52,105 bases of DNA from Alphaproteobacteria bacterium (GTDB lineage Bacteria; Pseudomonadota; Alphaproteobacteria; Ferrovibrionales; Ferrovibrionaceae): the NCBI GenBank assembly GCA_018336035.1, contig JAGXRD010000103.1:1-52105 (forward strand), in the 5' to 3' direction. This document shows, one piece after another, positions 19,036-27,523 of the stretch. How positions within the stretch are numbered: position 1 is the first letter of the stretch; every line of letters starts with the position of its first letter. Made by a program: the position numbers and the translations under genes. A model generated the notes under the pieces. That model ran no database searches, had not been told where the DNA came from, and saw only the letters and a program-made list of their open reading frames with translations.

Positions 19036-19964
19036 GCGAGACCGAAAAGAAAACCGGCTGGTTCGGCCGCCTGAAAGCCGGCCTGTCGCGCTCGGCCGGA
19101 CAGCTGGGCGAGCAGATCGGCGCATTGTTCACCAAGCGCAAGCTGGATCGCGCCGCGCTGGACGAGTTGGAAGAGACACTGATCGCTGCCGATCTGGGCG
19201 TGACCACTGCCGGCAAGATCGTGCAGGCCATCGCCAAGGACCGTTTCGACAAGGACATCTCAGCCGAGGAAATCCGCATCGCGCTGGCGGAGTCGGTCGC
19301 GCCACTGCTGCTGCCGGTGGAAAAGCCGCTGCTGCTGGAGGGCGCCAAGCCGCAGGTGATACTGGTCGTTGGCGTCAACGGTGTCGGCAAGACCACGACG
19401 ATCGGCAAGATTGCCAGCAAGCTGCATGACGACGGCAAGAAAGTGATGCTGGCCGCTGGCGACACGTTCCGCGCCGCCGCCATCGAACAGCTGAAAATCT
19501 GGGGCGAGCGTGCCAAGGCGCCCGTGCTGGCGCGCGAGACCGGCGCCGACGCCGCGGGCCTCGCTTTCGATGCACTGACGCAGGCGCAAGCCGACGGCAT
19601 CGATGTGCTGATGATCGATACCGCAGGCCGCCTGCAGAACAAGGCCGACTTGATGCAGGAACTGGCCAAGATCGTGCGCGTGCTGAAAAAGCAGGTGCCG
19701 GATGCGCCGCATCATGTGCTGCTGGTGCTGGATGCCACCACCGGTCAGAACGCGATCAACCAGGTGCAGACCTTCAAGGAAATCTGCGCCGTGACCGGTC
19801 TGGTCGTGACCAAGCTCGATGGCACCGCGCGCGGCGGCGTGCTGGTGGCGATTGCCGACAAGTTCGGCCTGCCGGTGCATTATATCGGCGTCGGCGAACA
19901 GGCCGCCGATCTGCAGCCCTTCTCGGCACAGGGTTTTGCCCGCGCACTCGCCGGTCTTGATTAG
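19032..19964 (+). CDS. ftsY: Signal recognition particle receptor FtsY
   Basis: A 310-residue SRP-type GTPase that docks ribosome-SRP complexes at the inner membrane. The N domain covers about 1-95, and the G domain has GVNGVGKTT (114-122), DTFRAAA, IDTAGR and TKLDGTARGG. There is essentially no acidic A domain; instead the N-terminus has an amphipathic stretch (GWFGRLKAGLSRSAGQLG) that can bind lipid, as in other short FtsY proteins. It is the last gene of dapF-mtaB-ftsY, and its stop codon lies within a tandem repeat. Confidence 0.96.
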   Translation: MSETEKKTGWFGRLKAGLSRSAGQLGEQIGALFTKRKLDRAALDELEETLIAADLGVTTAGKIVQAIAKDRFDKDISAEEIRIALAESVAPLLLPVEKPLLLEGAKPQVILVVGVNGVGKTTTIGKIASKLHDDGKKVMLAAGDTFRAAAIEQLKIWGERAKAPVLARETGADAAGLAFDALTQAQADGIDVLMIDTAGRLQNKADLMQELAKIVRVLKKQVPDAPHHVLLVLDATTGQNAINQVQTFKEICAVTGLVVTKLDGTARGGVLVAIADKFGLPVHYIGVGEQAADLQPFSAQGFARALAGLD

Positions 19965-20019
19965 TAATTGGCTTGATTAGTAACTGGCTTGATTAGTAAC
20001 TGGCTTGATCAGTAATTCC
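19956..20019. repeat. 16-bp tandem repeat, four copies
   Basis: The unit CTTGATTAGTAACTGG occurs at 19956-19971, 19972-19987, 19988-20003 and, degenerate, at 20004-20019. Copies differ at one to three positions. The ftsY stop TAG lies in the first copy and the stop of the convergent NUDIX gene (20009-20011) in the fourth, so the array separates the two gene ends. Confidence 0.9.
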
Positions 20020-20545
20020 CGAACTCGCCCGGCGGATTTGAAAAAGCAGGGAAGCTGTCGCGACCCATCACGCTGCGATGATGATTGAGCGCCCAATGCA
20101 CCGACGGGAAGGCCAGTTCGTCCCAGGGGATGTCGTCCCAGCCGAACAGCTTCACCTCCAGCGATTCCGGACCGGCGGAATAGTCCGGACCGGCCAGCGT
20201 GGCGCGGTAGATCAATTGCACCTGGCTGATGCGCGGAATGTTGTAGACCGCCAGTAACGCATCGATACGGATTTCGGCGCAGGCTTCTTCCTGCGCCTCG
20301 CGCATCGCGCCAGCTTCTGACGTCTCGCGCTCCTCCATATAGCCCGCAGGTATGGTCCAGAAGCCCTGCCGTGGCTCGATGGCGCGCCGGCATAGCAAAA
20401 TCTGCTCGCCCTGCGTGATCACCGCACCGACCACGATCTTGGGATTGACGTAGTGGACCCAGCCGCAGTCGCCGCAGACATGGCGCTCACGATTATCACC
20501 CTCAGGTACCTGTCTGGAAAAGCGGAAGTTCTTAGGATTCTGCAT
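20009..20545 (-). CDS. NUDIX hydrolase (NudC/ADP-ribose pyrophosphatase-like)
   Basis: A 178-residue hydrolase of nucleoside diphosphates linked to another group. The Nudix box is complete at 68-90: G68, E74, then REAQEE at 82-87. Before it, [19 protein letters not shown] (23-40) is half of a zinc ribbon with one CxxC pair, as in NADH-pyrophosphatase-like NUDIX proteins. The start [10 protein letters not shown] at 20545 is preferred; an earlier ATG adds 11 residues without a clear domain. It converges on ftsY across the tandem repeat. The exact substrate is unknown. Confidence 0.85.
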   Translation of the reverse strand: MQNPKNFRFSRQVPEGDNRERHVCGDCGWVHYVNPKIVVGAVITQGEQILLCRRAIEPRQGFWTIPAGYMEERETSEAGAMREAQEEACAEIRIDALLAVYNIPRISQVQLIYRATLAGPDYSAGPESLEVKLFGWDDIPWDELAFPSVHWALNHHRSVMGRDSFPAFSNPPGEFGNY

Positions 20546-20591
20546 GAAGCACCCGATGCTTGCAGTCTCAAGGATCACGTTTATGGCATAG

Positions 20592-20605
20592 CGTAAAATA
20601 TTACG
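20592..20605. promoter_or_regulatory. Inverted repeat, possible operator
   Basis: CGTAA (20592-20596) AATA TTACG (20601-20605) is a perfect inverted repeat in the 178-bp divergent region between the NUDIX gene and the MarR gene. It could be a binding site for the MarR protein. A second hairpin, GCGGG...CCCGC, lies nearby at about 20657-20675. Confidence 0.3.
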
Positions 20606-20723
20606 GCTTCCACTAGACGAATCCGATGCAAAGGCGTTTTATCAGTGAACTGAGAAGCGGGCTTAAATACCCGCCCAGTGACAGGTAGGCTTGTTAAAAT
20701 AATAAAAGAAACCGGGAGGTTCC

Positions 20724-21203
20724 ATGTCGGGGGACAAGACCACCCATAACGGTACCGGGGACACCCTCGGCGTTTTCAATTTGCAGGATGCACCGGGACA
20801 TCTGTTGCGTCGCTGTCAGCAGCTCGCCGTCGATCTTTATACGGCGGAAGTTGGCAGCAACGGACTGACGCCACGGCAATTCGCGCTACTGCTCGCCATC
20901 TACCAGAAAAGCGGTATCAGCCAGGTGGACCTCGTCCGCCAGACTGGCATCGACCGTTCGACGGTGGCCGAGATGGTGGCGCGGTTGATCAAGCGCGGCC
21001 TGCTGATCCGACAACGCACCGAGAGCGATCGCCGGACCAACGCCCTGGCGGTGACGCCGGAAGGCGAACGTCAGTTGCGGGCGGCGCAGCCGGGTGTGGC
21101 GCGGGCACAGGATCGCATCCTGGATCCGCTTCCGGCCGGCAAACGCGAGGAATTCATCACGCTGCTGCGGCAGTTGGTGGATACACTGGAAGCGCGACCG
21201 TAA
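20724..21203 (+). CDS. MarR-family transcriptional regulator
   Basis: A 159-residue winged-helix regulator of normal MarR length. The recognition region is ISQVDLVRQTGIDRSTVAEMVARLI, and the wing is RQRTESDRRTNALAVTPEG. It has a strong Shine-Dalgarno (GGGAGG, 6 nt before the ATG) and an AT-rich leader (AAAATAATAAAAG). It converges with the FAD oxidoreductase gene, 26 bp apart, so it may control the oxidoreductase/ABC cluster or itself; no direct evidence exists. It is not closely similar to the MarR protein at 5370. Confidence 0.9.
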   Translation: MSGDKTTHNGTGDTLGVFNLQDAPGHLLRRCQQLAVDLYTAEVGSNGLTPRQFALLLAIYQKSGISQVDLVRQTGIDRSTVAEMVARLIKRGLLIRQRTESDRRTNALAVTPEGERQLRAAQPGVARAQDRILDPLPAGKREEFITLLRQLVDTLEARP

Positions 21204-21229
21204 TCGAGATTTCGGCGGCGCGGTTCGAC

Positions 21230-22534
21230 TCAGGCCGGATCGCGCCGTTCGAGATTGTCCTGTAACCGCTGTGTCAAAGCGGACATGTCGATCTGCGCCA
21301 CTGAACCGGCGCCAGCAAGGTCGAGTGCTTGCGCGGCGGCCGCGCCCATGGCGATGCAGGGTCCCATCACACGCACCGAACTGAGCGCCGCCGGATCGCC
21401 GTCGATGCAGCGGCCGGCTGCCACAAGATTGTCGGCACTGCTTGGCACCATGCTGCGGAATGGCACGTAATGCAGATGGTCGTCGCCGAATTCTTCCCAA
21501 TGCACGTCTTCGGCCCGGTCATGCAGTTCGACCGGCCATGAGCAGCGCAGCACGGCATCGGCCGGCTTGAGCCCCTGCCGCACCTCGTCGACCTGCAGGC
21601 TGTGGCCACCGACGATCCAGCGCGTCTGCCGGATGCCGAGGAAGCCGTATTGCCGCACGCGCGCATTGGCGAAGACGTCAGCATATTCGCCGCGCAGGAA
21701 AGCGACCACGCGATCCGCCTGCGCACGGCCTTCGGCCTGCGACTTCGCATAGCCGGCGGCATCGAGCGGCGTTTCCACATGCGTCATGTTGACAGTGGCC
21801 TGGCCTTTCCCCGGGAAGGCGAAAACGAAACCGTCGCGCCGCACCAGCCCATACCTGCCGCCGGCTTCGGCGAGGCGCTTCTGCATCGCCCAGCGGTCGA
21901 GCTTGAGCGCCGCGGCTTCGTCATAGCCTTCGAGCGTGAACATCAGCGTGCCCATGATCGGGCTGACCGGCTCGCGGCAGTCGAAGCCGGCGAGATAGCT
22001 CAGCGCTGCATCACCCGAGGCATCGACAAAACCCTGCCCGCGCAACTCGATCTGGCCAAAGCGCGTGGCGAGGCTGAGGCTGGTGATACGGCCGCCGTCG
22101 CGCTGCACCTGCAGCAAGGTGGCGCCCAGCAATGCCTCGATGCCGGCGGCATGCACTGCCTGTTCGATCCAGCGCACCAGCACCTGCTCCTGATAGAGCG
22201 GGGTATAGCTGTTGCGGCCACGACGCAGGTGAAAGGCGTCCGCGCGCTTGAGATACGCGAACATGTCGTCGACGATGCCGTAGACGACGCGGTAGGGTTC
22301 CGGTCCGTTGGAATAGAAGCCGCAGAAGGTGCCGAGCATCGAGCCAGTCGACTGGCCGCCCAGCTGTTGCCCGGCATCGACCAGCACGACACGGCGGCCG
22401 AGCTTCGCGGCCTCCAGTGCTGCCGAAATACCACTGATACCGGCACCGACCACGACAATGTCAGCCTCGATCACGCGTGCTGCAGCATTGGCATTACGGA
22501 CGACACGGGTTTCCGGAATCGGATAGTCGCTCAC
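21230..22534 (-). CDS. FAD-dependent oxidoreductase
   Basis: A 434-residue flavoprotein of the FAD_oxidored type. The dinucleotide-binding motif GAGISG is at 30-35 (DIVVVGAGISGISAALEAA) and ends with the acidic VVLVD. A conserved GGQSTGSMLGTFCGFY region and FVDASGDAALSYLAG fit this family. No signal peptide is seen, so it works in the cytoplasm. It starts 11 bp after the stop of an SsuC-type permease and is the last gene of the ABC operon, so it probably oxidises the imported compound or a derivative. The reaction cannot be assigned; relatives are often annotated only as oxidoreductase. Confidence 0.85.
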   Translation of the reverse strand: MSDYPIPETRVVRNANAAARVIEADIVVVGAGISGISAALEAAKLGRRVVLVDAGQQLGGQSTGSMLGTFCGFYSNGPEPYRVVYGIVDDMFAYLKRADAFHLRRGRNSYTPLYQEQVLVRWIEQAVHAAGIEALLGATLLQVQRDGGRITSLSLATRFGQIELRGQGFVDASGDAALSYLAGFDCREPVSPIMGTLMFTLEGYDEAAALKLDRWAMQKRLAEAGGRYGLVRRDGFVFAFPGKGQATVNMTHVETPLDAAGYAKSQAEGRAQADRVVAFLRGEYADVFANARVRQYGFLGIRQTRWIVGGHSLQVDEVRQGLKPADAVLRCSWPVELHDRAEDVHWEEFGDDHLHYVPFRSMVPSSADNLVAAGRCIDGDPAALSSVRVMGPCIAMGAAAAQALDLAGAGSVAQIDMSALTQRLQDNLERRDPA

Positions 22535-22545
22535 AGCAGAGTCTC

Positions 22546-23340
22546 CTAGCGCCAGCGCAGCACGATCTTCTCGGCGATGCTGAGCAGCGCGCTGACACCC
22601 AGGCCGAGCAGCGACAGCAGCACGACGCCGCCAATCAGCTGGTCGATCTGCATCAGGTTGCCCGCCGCCAGCACAAAGGCGCCGATGCCGGTATCCGCGC
22701 CGATCATCTCGGCCGCCACTACCAGGATCAGCGCAATCGAACTGGAAATACGGAAGCCGGCGAGAATCCCCGGCATCGCACCCGGCAGGATGACCTTGAA
22801 CACGATCATGCGCGTACTGAGCCCGAAACTCTGCGCCATGCGGATCAGGTTGCGCGGCACGTTATCGACTGCCGAAAAGGCGCTGACCACGGTGGGGAAA
22901 AACACGCCGAGCGCGATGGTGGCGACCTTGGACGGTTCGCCGATGCCGAACCACAGGATGAACAGCGGCAGCAGGGCGATCTTGGGGATCGGGAACAGCG
23001 CCGAGACAATCGGAAGTCCGACCGAACGTGCCAGCACGAAGATGCCCATCATGAAGCCGAGCGTGATGCCGGCGAGGCTGCCCAGAATCCAGCCCGAGAC
23101 GATCCGCTTCAGCGAAGCGACGATATGCGCGACCAACTTGCCGTCAACCAGCAAAGCGTGCAGCGCCTGCACCACTTCGCTCGGCGCCGGCATGAACAGC
23201 GCCGGCAGCCAGCGCAACTGCGAGGCGGTTTCCCAGCAGGCGATGATCACGAGGAAGGCAAGCCAGGGCGCCCAGCGTCTGGTGCCGGGCACAAAGCCGC
23301 CGCCGCGGAAAGCGACTGTATTCTTCGCGACCTCAGGCAT
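22546..23340 (-). CDS. ABC permease, SsuC/TauC type
   Basis: A 264-residue inner-membrane permease with about six helices. The EAA-type loop reads ALGVFFPTVVSAFSAVDNVP and is followed by AQSFGLSTRMIVFKVILPGA, which matches the BPD_transp_1 family used for nitrate, sulfonate and taurine or thiamin-precursor uptake. The start lies 8 nt inside the upstream ATPase gene, so the two are coupled. Ligand is unknown. Confidence 0.9.
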   Translation of the reverse strand: MPEVAKNTVAFRGGGFVPGTRRWAPWLAFLVIIACWETASQLRWLPALFMPAPSEVVQALHALLVDGKLVAHIVASLKRIVSGWILGSLAGITLGFMMGIFVLARSVGLPIVSALFPIPKIALLPLFILWFGIGEPSKVATIALGVFFPTVVSAFSAVDNVPRNLIRMAQSFGLSTRMIVFKVILPGAMPGILAGFRISSSIALILVVAAEMIGADTGIGAFVLAAGNLMQIDQLIGGVVLLSLLGLGVSALLSIAEKIVLRWR

Positions 23341-24106
23341 GCTGCATCTCGCGATCCGCCACCTGCGCCTCGGCCTTGATCAGACTCCAGAGTTCATCGT
23401 GGAGATTTTTCACGAGCGCTGCATGTTCAGGCTTCATCCGTTCGGCCACGGGCACAGGGATACTGACGATGCGCTTGATCCGGCCCGGCCGGCGCGACAG
23501 CACCACCACCTGATCGGCCAGCCGCACGGCCTCGTTCAGATTATGCGTCACATAGAGCGTCGTGGTGCGCTCGCGCGCCCAGATCGAGATCAGGTCTTCC
23601 ATCAGCAATTCGCGGGTCTGTGCATCCAGTGCCGAGAGCGGCTCGTCCATCAGCATCACGGCGGGCTTCACGGCAATCGCCCGCGCAATGCCGACACGCT
23701 GGCGCATGCCGCCGGAGAGCTGCTTGGGCAGGGCATCGGCAAAGTCGCTGAGGCCGCAGAGTTTCAGCACCTCGGCAATGCGCGCCTGCTGCTCGGCGCG
23801 GCCGAGCCGGTGATGTTCCAGCGCCAGCGCCACATTGCCGGCCACGCTGCGCCAGGGCAGCAGCGCAAAGTCCTGGAATACGAAAGTGAGCGGATTGAGG
23901 CAGCCGGCCGGCGGCGTACCCAGCGTGCTGATACGGCCGGTCTGCTGTGGCAGCAGGCCGCCGATCAGGTTGAGCAGGGTGGACTTGCCGCAGCCCGACG
24001 GCCCGATCAGCACCGCCGTCTCGCCTTCAGCAACCGCAAAGCCGACCCCCTCGAGGACCGGCAGGTCGCCATAGGCGTAGCCGACATCCTCCAGAACAAC
24101 CTGCAT
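23333..24106 (-). CDS. ABC ATP-binding protein, SsuB/TauB type
   Basis: A 257-residue ATPase with Walker A GPSGCGKST (35-43), signature LSGGMRQRVGIARAI, Walker B VMLMDEPLSALD and the switch His in VTHNLNEAV. It pairs with the permease downstream and the binding protein upstream. The order binding protein, ATPase, permease, oxidoreductase is read from a promoter region near 25.2 kb. Confidence 0.92.
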   Translation of the reverse strand: MQVVLEDVGYAYGDLPVLEGVGFAVAEGETAVLIGPSGCGKSTLLNLIGGLLPQQTGRISTLGTPPAGCLNPLTFVFQDFALLPWRSVAGNVALALEHHRLGRAEQQARIAEVLKLCGLSDFADALPKQLSGGMRQRVGIARAIAVKPAVMLMDEPLSALDAQTRELLMEDLISIWARERTTTLYVTHNLNEAVRLADQVVVLSRRPGRIKRIVSIPVPVAERMKPEHAALVKNLHDELWSLIKAEAQVADREMQHA

Positions 24107-24127
24107 GAACGCTACTCGACGCCGTGT

Positions 24128-25162
24128 TTACTTCTTCGGCACGTCGAAGTGACCCTTGACGAAGCTGAGGTCGATGAAGTCTTCCGCCTTCACCGACTTG
24201 TCGACCATACCCTGCGCCTGGTTCCAGGCCACCTGGTCATAGATGTTCTTCACCAGCAGGCGCCCCTGCGGGTCCATGTAATTGGCGGCGATCTTCACGG
24301 TGTCGATGCTCGGCTTGGGCTGCACCCACTTTTCCAGCGCCGGCATCAGCGCCAGCGCCTTCTCGCCGATCATGCGATTGCCCTGGCTGTCCTTGGCCAG
24401 GAAGGCCGCGGCGTAGTCTGCGAGACCCTTCTGATAGGCGCGCACGAAACGCTCGACCAGCGGGCGCTTCTCCTTGACGATCTTGCTGGACGCAAACAGC
24501 GCGCCGAGTTGCCACAGCGTATGCTCATGCACCCAGCCGATGATCTTGCCGGTGCCGTCTTCTTCCAGCTTCAGTGCGTTGTTGGCCGGCAGGATGGTGG
24601 CATCGACCTGGCCGCCACTGAGCGCCGCCATCATGTTGGGGATCGACTGCACCGGCTTCATCTGCACGGAGTCGAGCTTGAAATTATACTTATCGGCCAG
24701 CATGCCGAGATTGTAGTGGAAGCTGGAACCGACCGTGGTGATCGCCACGCTTTTGCCGGCGAAATCCTTGGGCGAGCGGAAGCCGGCCTCATAGGCTTTC
24801 TTGGAGGCGACATAGGCCACGAAGTTATAGCCCGGCTCCTCGCGGCTTTGCGCCGCAATCACCTTCAGCGCACCCTTGCCGGCGAGATTGAAGAAACCGC
24901 CGGTGAAAGCCGTGATGCCGAAATCGGCATCGCCCGAGGCGACGGCCACGGCCACGGCCTGCGCGGCATTGAAGATCTTGATGTCGAGGTCGATGCCTTC
25001 GGCGTCGAAATAGCCGCGTTCCTTGGCAATGAAGATCGGCGCCGTGGAAATGAACGGCAGGGCCGAGATCGTCACTTTTTCCTTGGGTTGCGCGAAGGCG
25101 AGGCCAGGCATCAGCAGAACAAGAGCAAAAAGAGCCGCGAGACGCAGCGTGCGCTTCAACAT
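24128..25162 (-). CDS. ABC substrate-binding protein, NMT1/SsuA-like
   Basis: A 344-residue periplasmic binding protein. A Sec signal peptide is clear (LKRTLRLAALFALVLLMPGLAFA, cleavage expected after AFA). The mature part begins QPKEKVTISALPF and keeps the family hallmarks APIFIAKERGYFDAEGIDLD and GDADFGITAF. Relatives bind sulfonates, taurine, nitrate or the thiamin precursor HMP, so the ligand is open. It is the first gene of the operon and is preceded by GGGGAAACG near the ATG. Confidence 0.9.
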   Translation of the reverse strand: MLKRTLRLAALFALVLLMPGLAFAQPKEKVTISALPFISTAPIFIAKERGYFDAEGIDLDIKIFNAAQAVAVAVASGDADFGITAFTGGFFNLAGKGALKVIAAQSREEPGYNFVAYVASKKAYEAGFRSPKDFAGKSVAITTVGSSFHYNLGMLADKYNFKLDSVQMKPVQSIPNMMAALSGGQVDATILPANNALKLEEDGTGKIIGWVHEHTLWQLGALFASSKIVKEKRPLVERFVRAYQKGLADYAAAFLAKDSQGNRMIGEKALALMPALEKWVQPKPSIDTVKIAANYMDPQGRLLVKNIYDQVAWNQAQGMVDKSVKAEDFIDLSFVKGHFDVPKK

Positions 25163-25199
25163 GACGTTTCCCCAGTCGTTTGTATGCGGTTGTCGGCCA

Positions 25200-25227
25200 A
25201 GCTAAAGGCCGTCGCCGCCTGCGTCAA
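25200..25227 (-). promoter_or_regulatory. Possible promoter of the NMT1-type ABC operon
   Basis: On the minus strand TTGACG (25227-25222) and TTAGCT (25205-25200) are 16 bp apart, about 40 bp before the binding-protein start. The -10 match is poor. Confidence 0.35.
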
Positions 25228-25271
25228 TCAGACGGGCTGACTGCTGGGAAATCGTCCGGAATCTGGGGTTT

Positions 25272-25553
25272 TTAGACGACGATATTGATGTGCTGGCCGA
25301 GCAGACCGCCGCGGGTCTGGATGGGGCGCTGCTGGCTCTGCACGGGCGCGGGTGAAGCGGAACGCTGTTCCGAGGCAGCAACCTGGATGCTGGTGCCAAT
25401 GCTGCCAAGCTGGGCAGCGAAGCTGGTCTTCTGGGTGGGCGCGGTCTGCGGGGCCGCGGTCGCCGTCTGGGCCGGGCGCGGGGGCTGCACCGGACGATTG
25501 TTCTGCAACTGCGACAGCGCCGAGAGAAGATTACTGCTGGGACCGACTGCCAT
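25272..25553 (-). CDS. Small Pro/Gln/Ala-rich protein of unknown function
   Basis: A 93-residue protein that I do not recognise. Composition is low-complexity: a Ser/Leu/Asn start (NLLSALSQLQNN), a Pro/Gln/Thr/Ala linker, a short ordered-looking part (SFAAQLGSIGTSIQVAA), another Gln/Pro linker and a hydrophobic end (RGGLLGQHINIVV). No signal peptide or membrane segment is present. The reading frame has neighbour-like codon use and is the best open frame in the gap between ccmI and the ABC operon, but the Shine-Dalgarno is weak. It may be a real but disordered protein. Confidence 0.55.
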   Translation of the reverse strand: MAVGPSSNLLSALSQLQNNRPVQPPRPAQTATAAPQTAPTQKTSFAAQLGSIGTSIQVAASEQRSASPAPVQSQQRPIQTRGGLLGQHINIVV

Positions 25554-25670
25554 GATCTGACCATTCCACCCGGAGGCCGGAATGGCCCCTCAACCCGGGC
25601 CGATTACGCGCAGGAGTCTCTTAAACAGGTCTTAACGGCGGGGCCGGGTGTCCGGTTTTTAATGCCTCGT

Positions 25671-27056
25671 TCAGCGCGGCAGGCCAGCCAGCCGCTGGGC
25701 CAGCTCCTTGGCTTCCGCCGACTCGGGCGGCAGCTGCGCCAGCAGGCGGGTCCAGGCCGCGGCCGCGGCGGCATTCTCGCCCGACTCGAAGGCCGAGCGG
25801 CCGACGAACCAGAGCGCCTGAGGGTGATCCGGCGCCTGTTCCAGCACCTTGCCGAACTCCGCCGCCGCCTCGGCCGGGAGAGGATCGCGGCTGGTCACAG
25901 TCGCCCCGGCCAGGTTGAAGGCCAGCGCCAGCCGGGCATCGACCCGCTGGGGTGCGGCGGCCACTGCCCGGCGCAGGGCATCACGAGCAGCCTCGGCCTC
26001 ACCCAGTACCTCGCGGGCGCGCGCCAGCCGCAGCCAGCCATCGGCATCGTTGGGGTTTTCCTGCAGCCGCTCGGCCAGCCGGTCGACCATGCCGCGCACC
26101 ATGGCGTTGCGGTCTTCGGCCGACATCTGTTGCGCGGCGTCCATCTGCTCGCGGCTCGGGCCGGGTGCAGCCTGCAGGGCAGGCTTGGGTTCCGGCACGG
26201 CCTGAGCCAGCGCAATGCCCAGTCGTGGCGCCAGTTCGCGCAGGCGGGCCTGCACGACATCGAGCCAGGGCGCATCGGCCGGACTGTCGGCCGCCAGCCC
26301 ATACCAGTCGTCATAGGCGCCGCGCGTATCGCCTTCCTGCAGGCGGGCGAGGCCAAGATAGTAACGCGCACCGGGATGCTGCGGATCGCGCTCCAGCACG
26401 GCGCGGAAATCGCGCTGGGCCGCCGCAGTCACCGAACCGTCTGCGGCGAGCGTCTGCGCTTCGGCGCGTAGCGCATAGGCATCGATCTCGTCGGGCTGCA
26501 GGGCAATGACGCGATCCAGCGCCGGCACGGCTTCGGCGGCGCGGTCGGTCGCCAGCAGCGAACGGCCCAGCAGCAGCCAGCCATCGGCGCGATTCGGGTC
26601 GGTTGCCAGACGCTCGCGCAGCTGCGTGATCATCCGCTCGGTTTCGGCGCGGATCTGCGCCTCCTGTGCGGCGCGCTGCTGCATCGCCGCGCGGTCGGCC
26701 TGCGTGGCTTCGGGCCGGCCGATGGAAAGATAGATGCCGCCGCCCAGCACCGGCACCAGCAGCAACACAGCGATGCTGCCGGCAATGACGCTGCGACGCG
26801 ACGCCATCGTGGCCTTGCCTTCCGCTGCCGCATCGGCACGCAGCAGGCGGCGCTGGATTTCAAGTTTTGCCGCACCGGCTTCAGCTTCGGTCAGGCTGCC
26901 GCGCGCCAATTCCTCATCGATTTCGGCGAGCTGTGCGCGATAGACGGTGACGTCATGCGCCTTACGGTCGGCTGCCTGCCGCTGCCCGCGCAGCAGCGGC
27001 CAGAGCAGGAACCCCAGCGTGGCGAATGCGAGTACAACGAAGCCGAGCCAGATCAT
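25671..27056 (-). CDS. ccmI: Cytochrome c biogenesis protein CcmI
   Basis: A 461-residue protein. Two membrane helices (WLGFVVLAFATLGFLLWPLL at the start and a second near 95-115, SVIAGSIAVLLLVPVLGG) flank a cytoplasmic loop with the leucine-rich start YRAQLAEIDEELARGSLTEAEA; TPR repeats follow in the periplasm. It holds apocytochrome c for heme ligation by CcmF/CcmH. Its start overlaps the ccmH stop (ATGA). It is the last gene of a complete ccm operon; no clear terminator was seen after it. Confidence 0.92.
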   Translation of the reverse strand: MIWLGFVVLAFATLGFLLWPLLRGQRQAADRKAHDVTVYRAQLAEIDEELARGSLTEAEAGAAKLEIQRRLLRADAAAEGKATMASRRSVIAGSIAVLLLVPVLGGGIYLSIGRPEATQADRAAMQQRAAQEAQIRAETERMITQLRERLATDPNRADGWLLLGRSLLATDRAAEAVPALDRVIALQPDEIDAYALRAEAQTLAADGSVTAAAQRDFRAVLERDPQHPGARYYLGLARLQEGDTRGAYDDWYGLAADSPADAPWLDVVQARLRELAPRLGIALAQAVPEPKPALQAAPGPSREQMDAAQQMSAEDRNAMVRGMVDRLAERLQENPNDADGWLRLARAREVLGEAEAARDALRRAVAAAPQRVDARLALAFNLAGATVTSRDPLPAEAAAEFGKVLEQAPDHPQALWFVGRSAFESGENAAAAAAWTRLLAQLPPESAEAKELAQRLAGLPR

Positions 27057-27523
27057 TTCCTGGCCTCGTCATCCTGCAACAACGCATCGAGGCGGCGCTG
27101 TTCCTCAGCATTAAGAGCTGCGGCTGCAGCGACGGGCGCTTTGGCCTGCCGACGATACAGCGTAAAGACAATGCCACCGCCCAGCATCAGCAGCAGCACA
27201 GGCCCGAGCCACAGCAGAAAAGTCTGCGTATTGAAGCGGGGTTTGAGCAGCACCCACTCACCGTAGCGCTGCACCAGATAATCCAGCACGGCCCCGTCGC
27301 TGTCGCCAGCCACGACGCGTTCGCGCACGATGCGGCGCAGGTCGCGCGCCAGCGGCGCATTGGAGTCTTCGATCGACTGGTTCTGGCAGACCAGGCAGCG
27401 CAACTCGCGCGACAACTCACGGGCGCGTGTCTCCTGTGCCGGATCGGCCAGGCGATCCTCCAGATGCTGCGCGACGGCAGGCAGCGCGGCGAACAGGAAC
27501 AGCGCGGTCAGCAGTTTCAGCAT
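27053..27523 (-). CDS. ccmH: Cytochrome c maturation thiol protein CcmH
   Basis: A 156-residue membrane-anchored protein with an N-terminal signal (LLTALFLFAALPAVAQ) and one helix near 105-125 (FLLWLGPVLLLMLGGGIVF). The redox motif LRCLVCQNQS has its cysteines at C43 and C46 and reduces the CxxCH thiols of apocytochrome c. The short length, with no TPR domain, is the CcmH/CycL form, complemented by separate ccmI. It overlaps ccmG by 7 nt. Confidence 0.94.
   Translation of the reverse strand: MLKLLTALFLFAALPAVAQHLEDRLADPAQETRARELSRELRCLVCQNQSIEDSNAPLARDLRRIVRERVVAGDSDGAVLDYLVQRYGEWVLLKPRFNTQTFLLWLGPVLLLMLGGGIVFTLYRRQAKAPVAAAAALNAEEQRRLDALLQDDEARK

Noticed and set aside
19956-20019. Short regular repeats, considered as a CRISPR array
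   Set aside because: Units are contiguous without spacers and only 16 bp long; no cas genes nearby.
22577-25240. An 887-codon open frame on the plus strand
   Set aside because: It runs antisense to the permease, ATPase and binding-protein genes, which have complete family motifs. The composition (His/Arg/Gln rich) is that of a GC-rich shadow frame.
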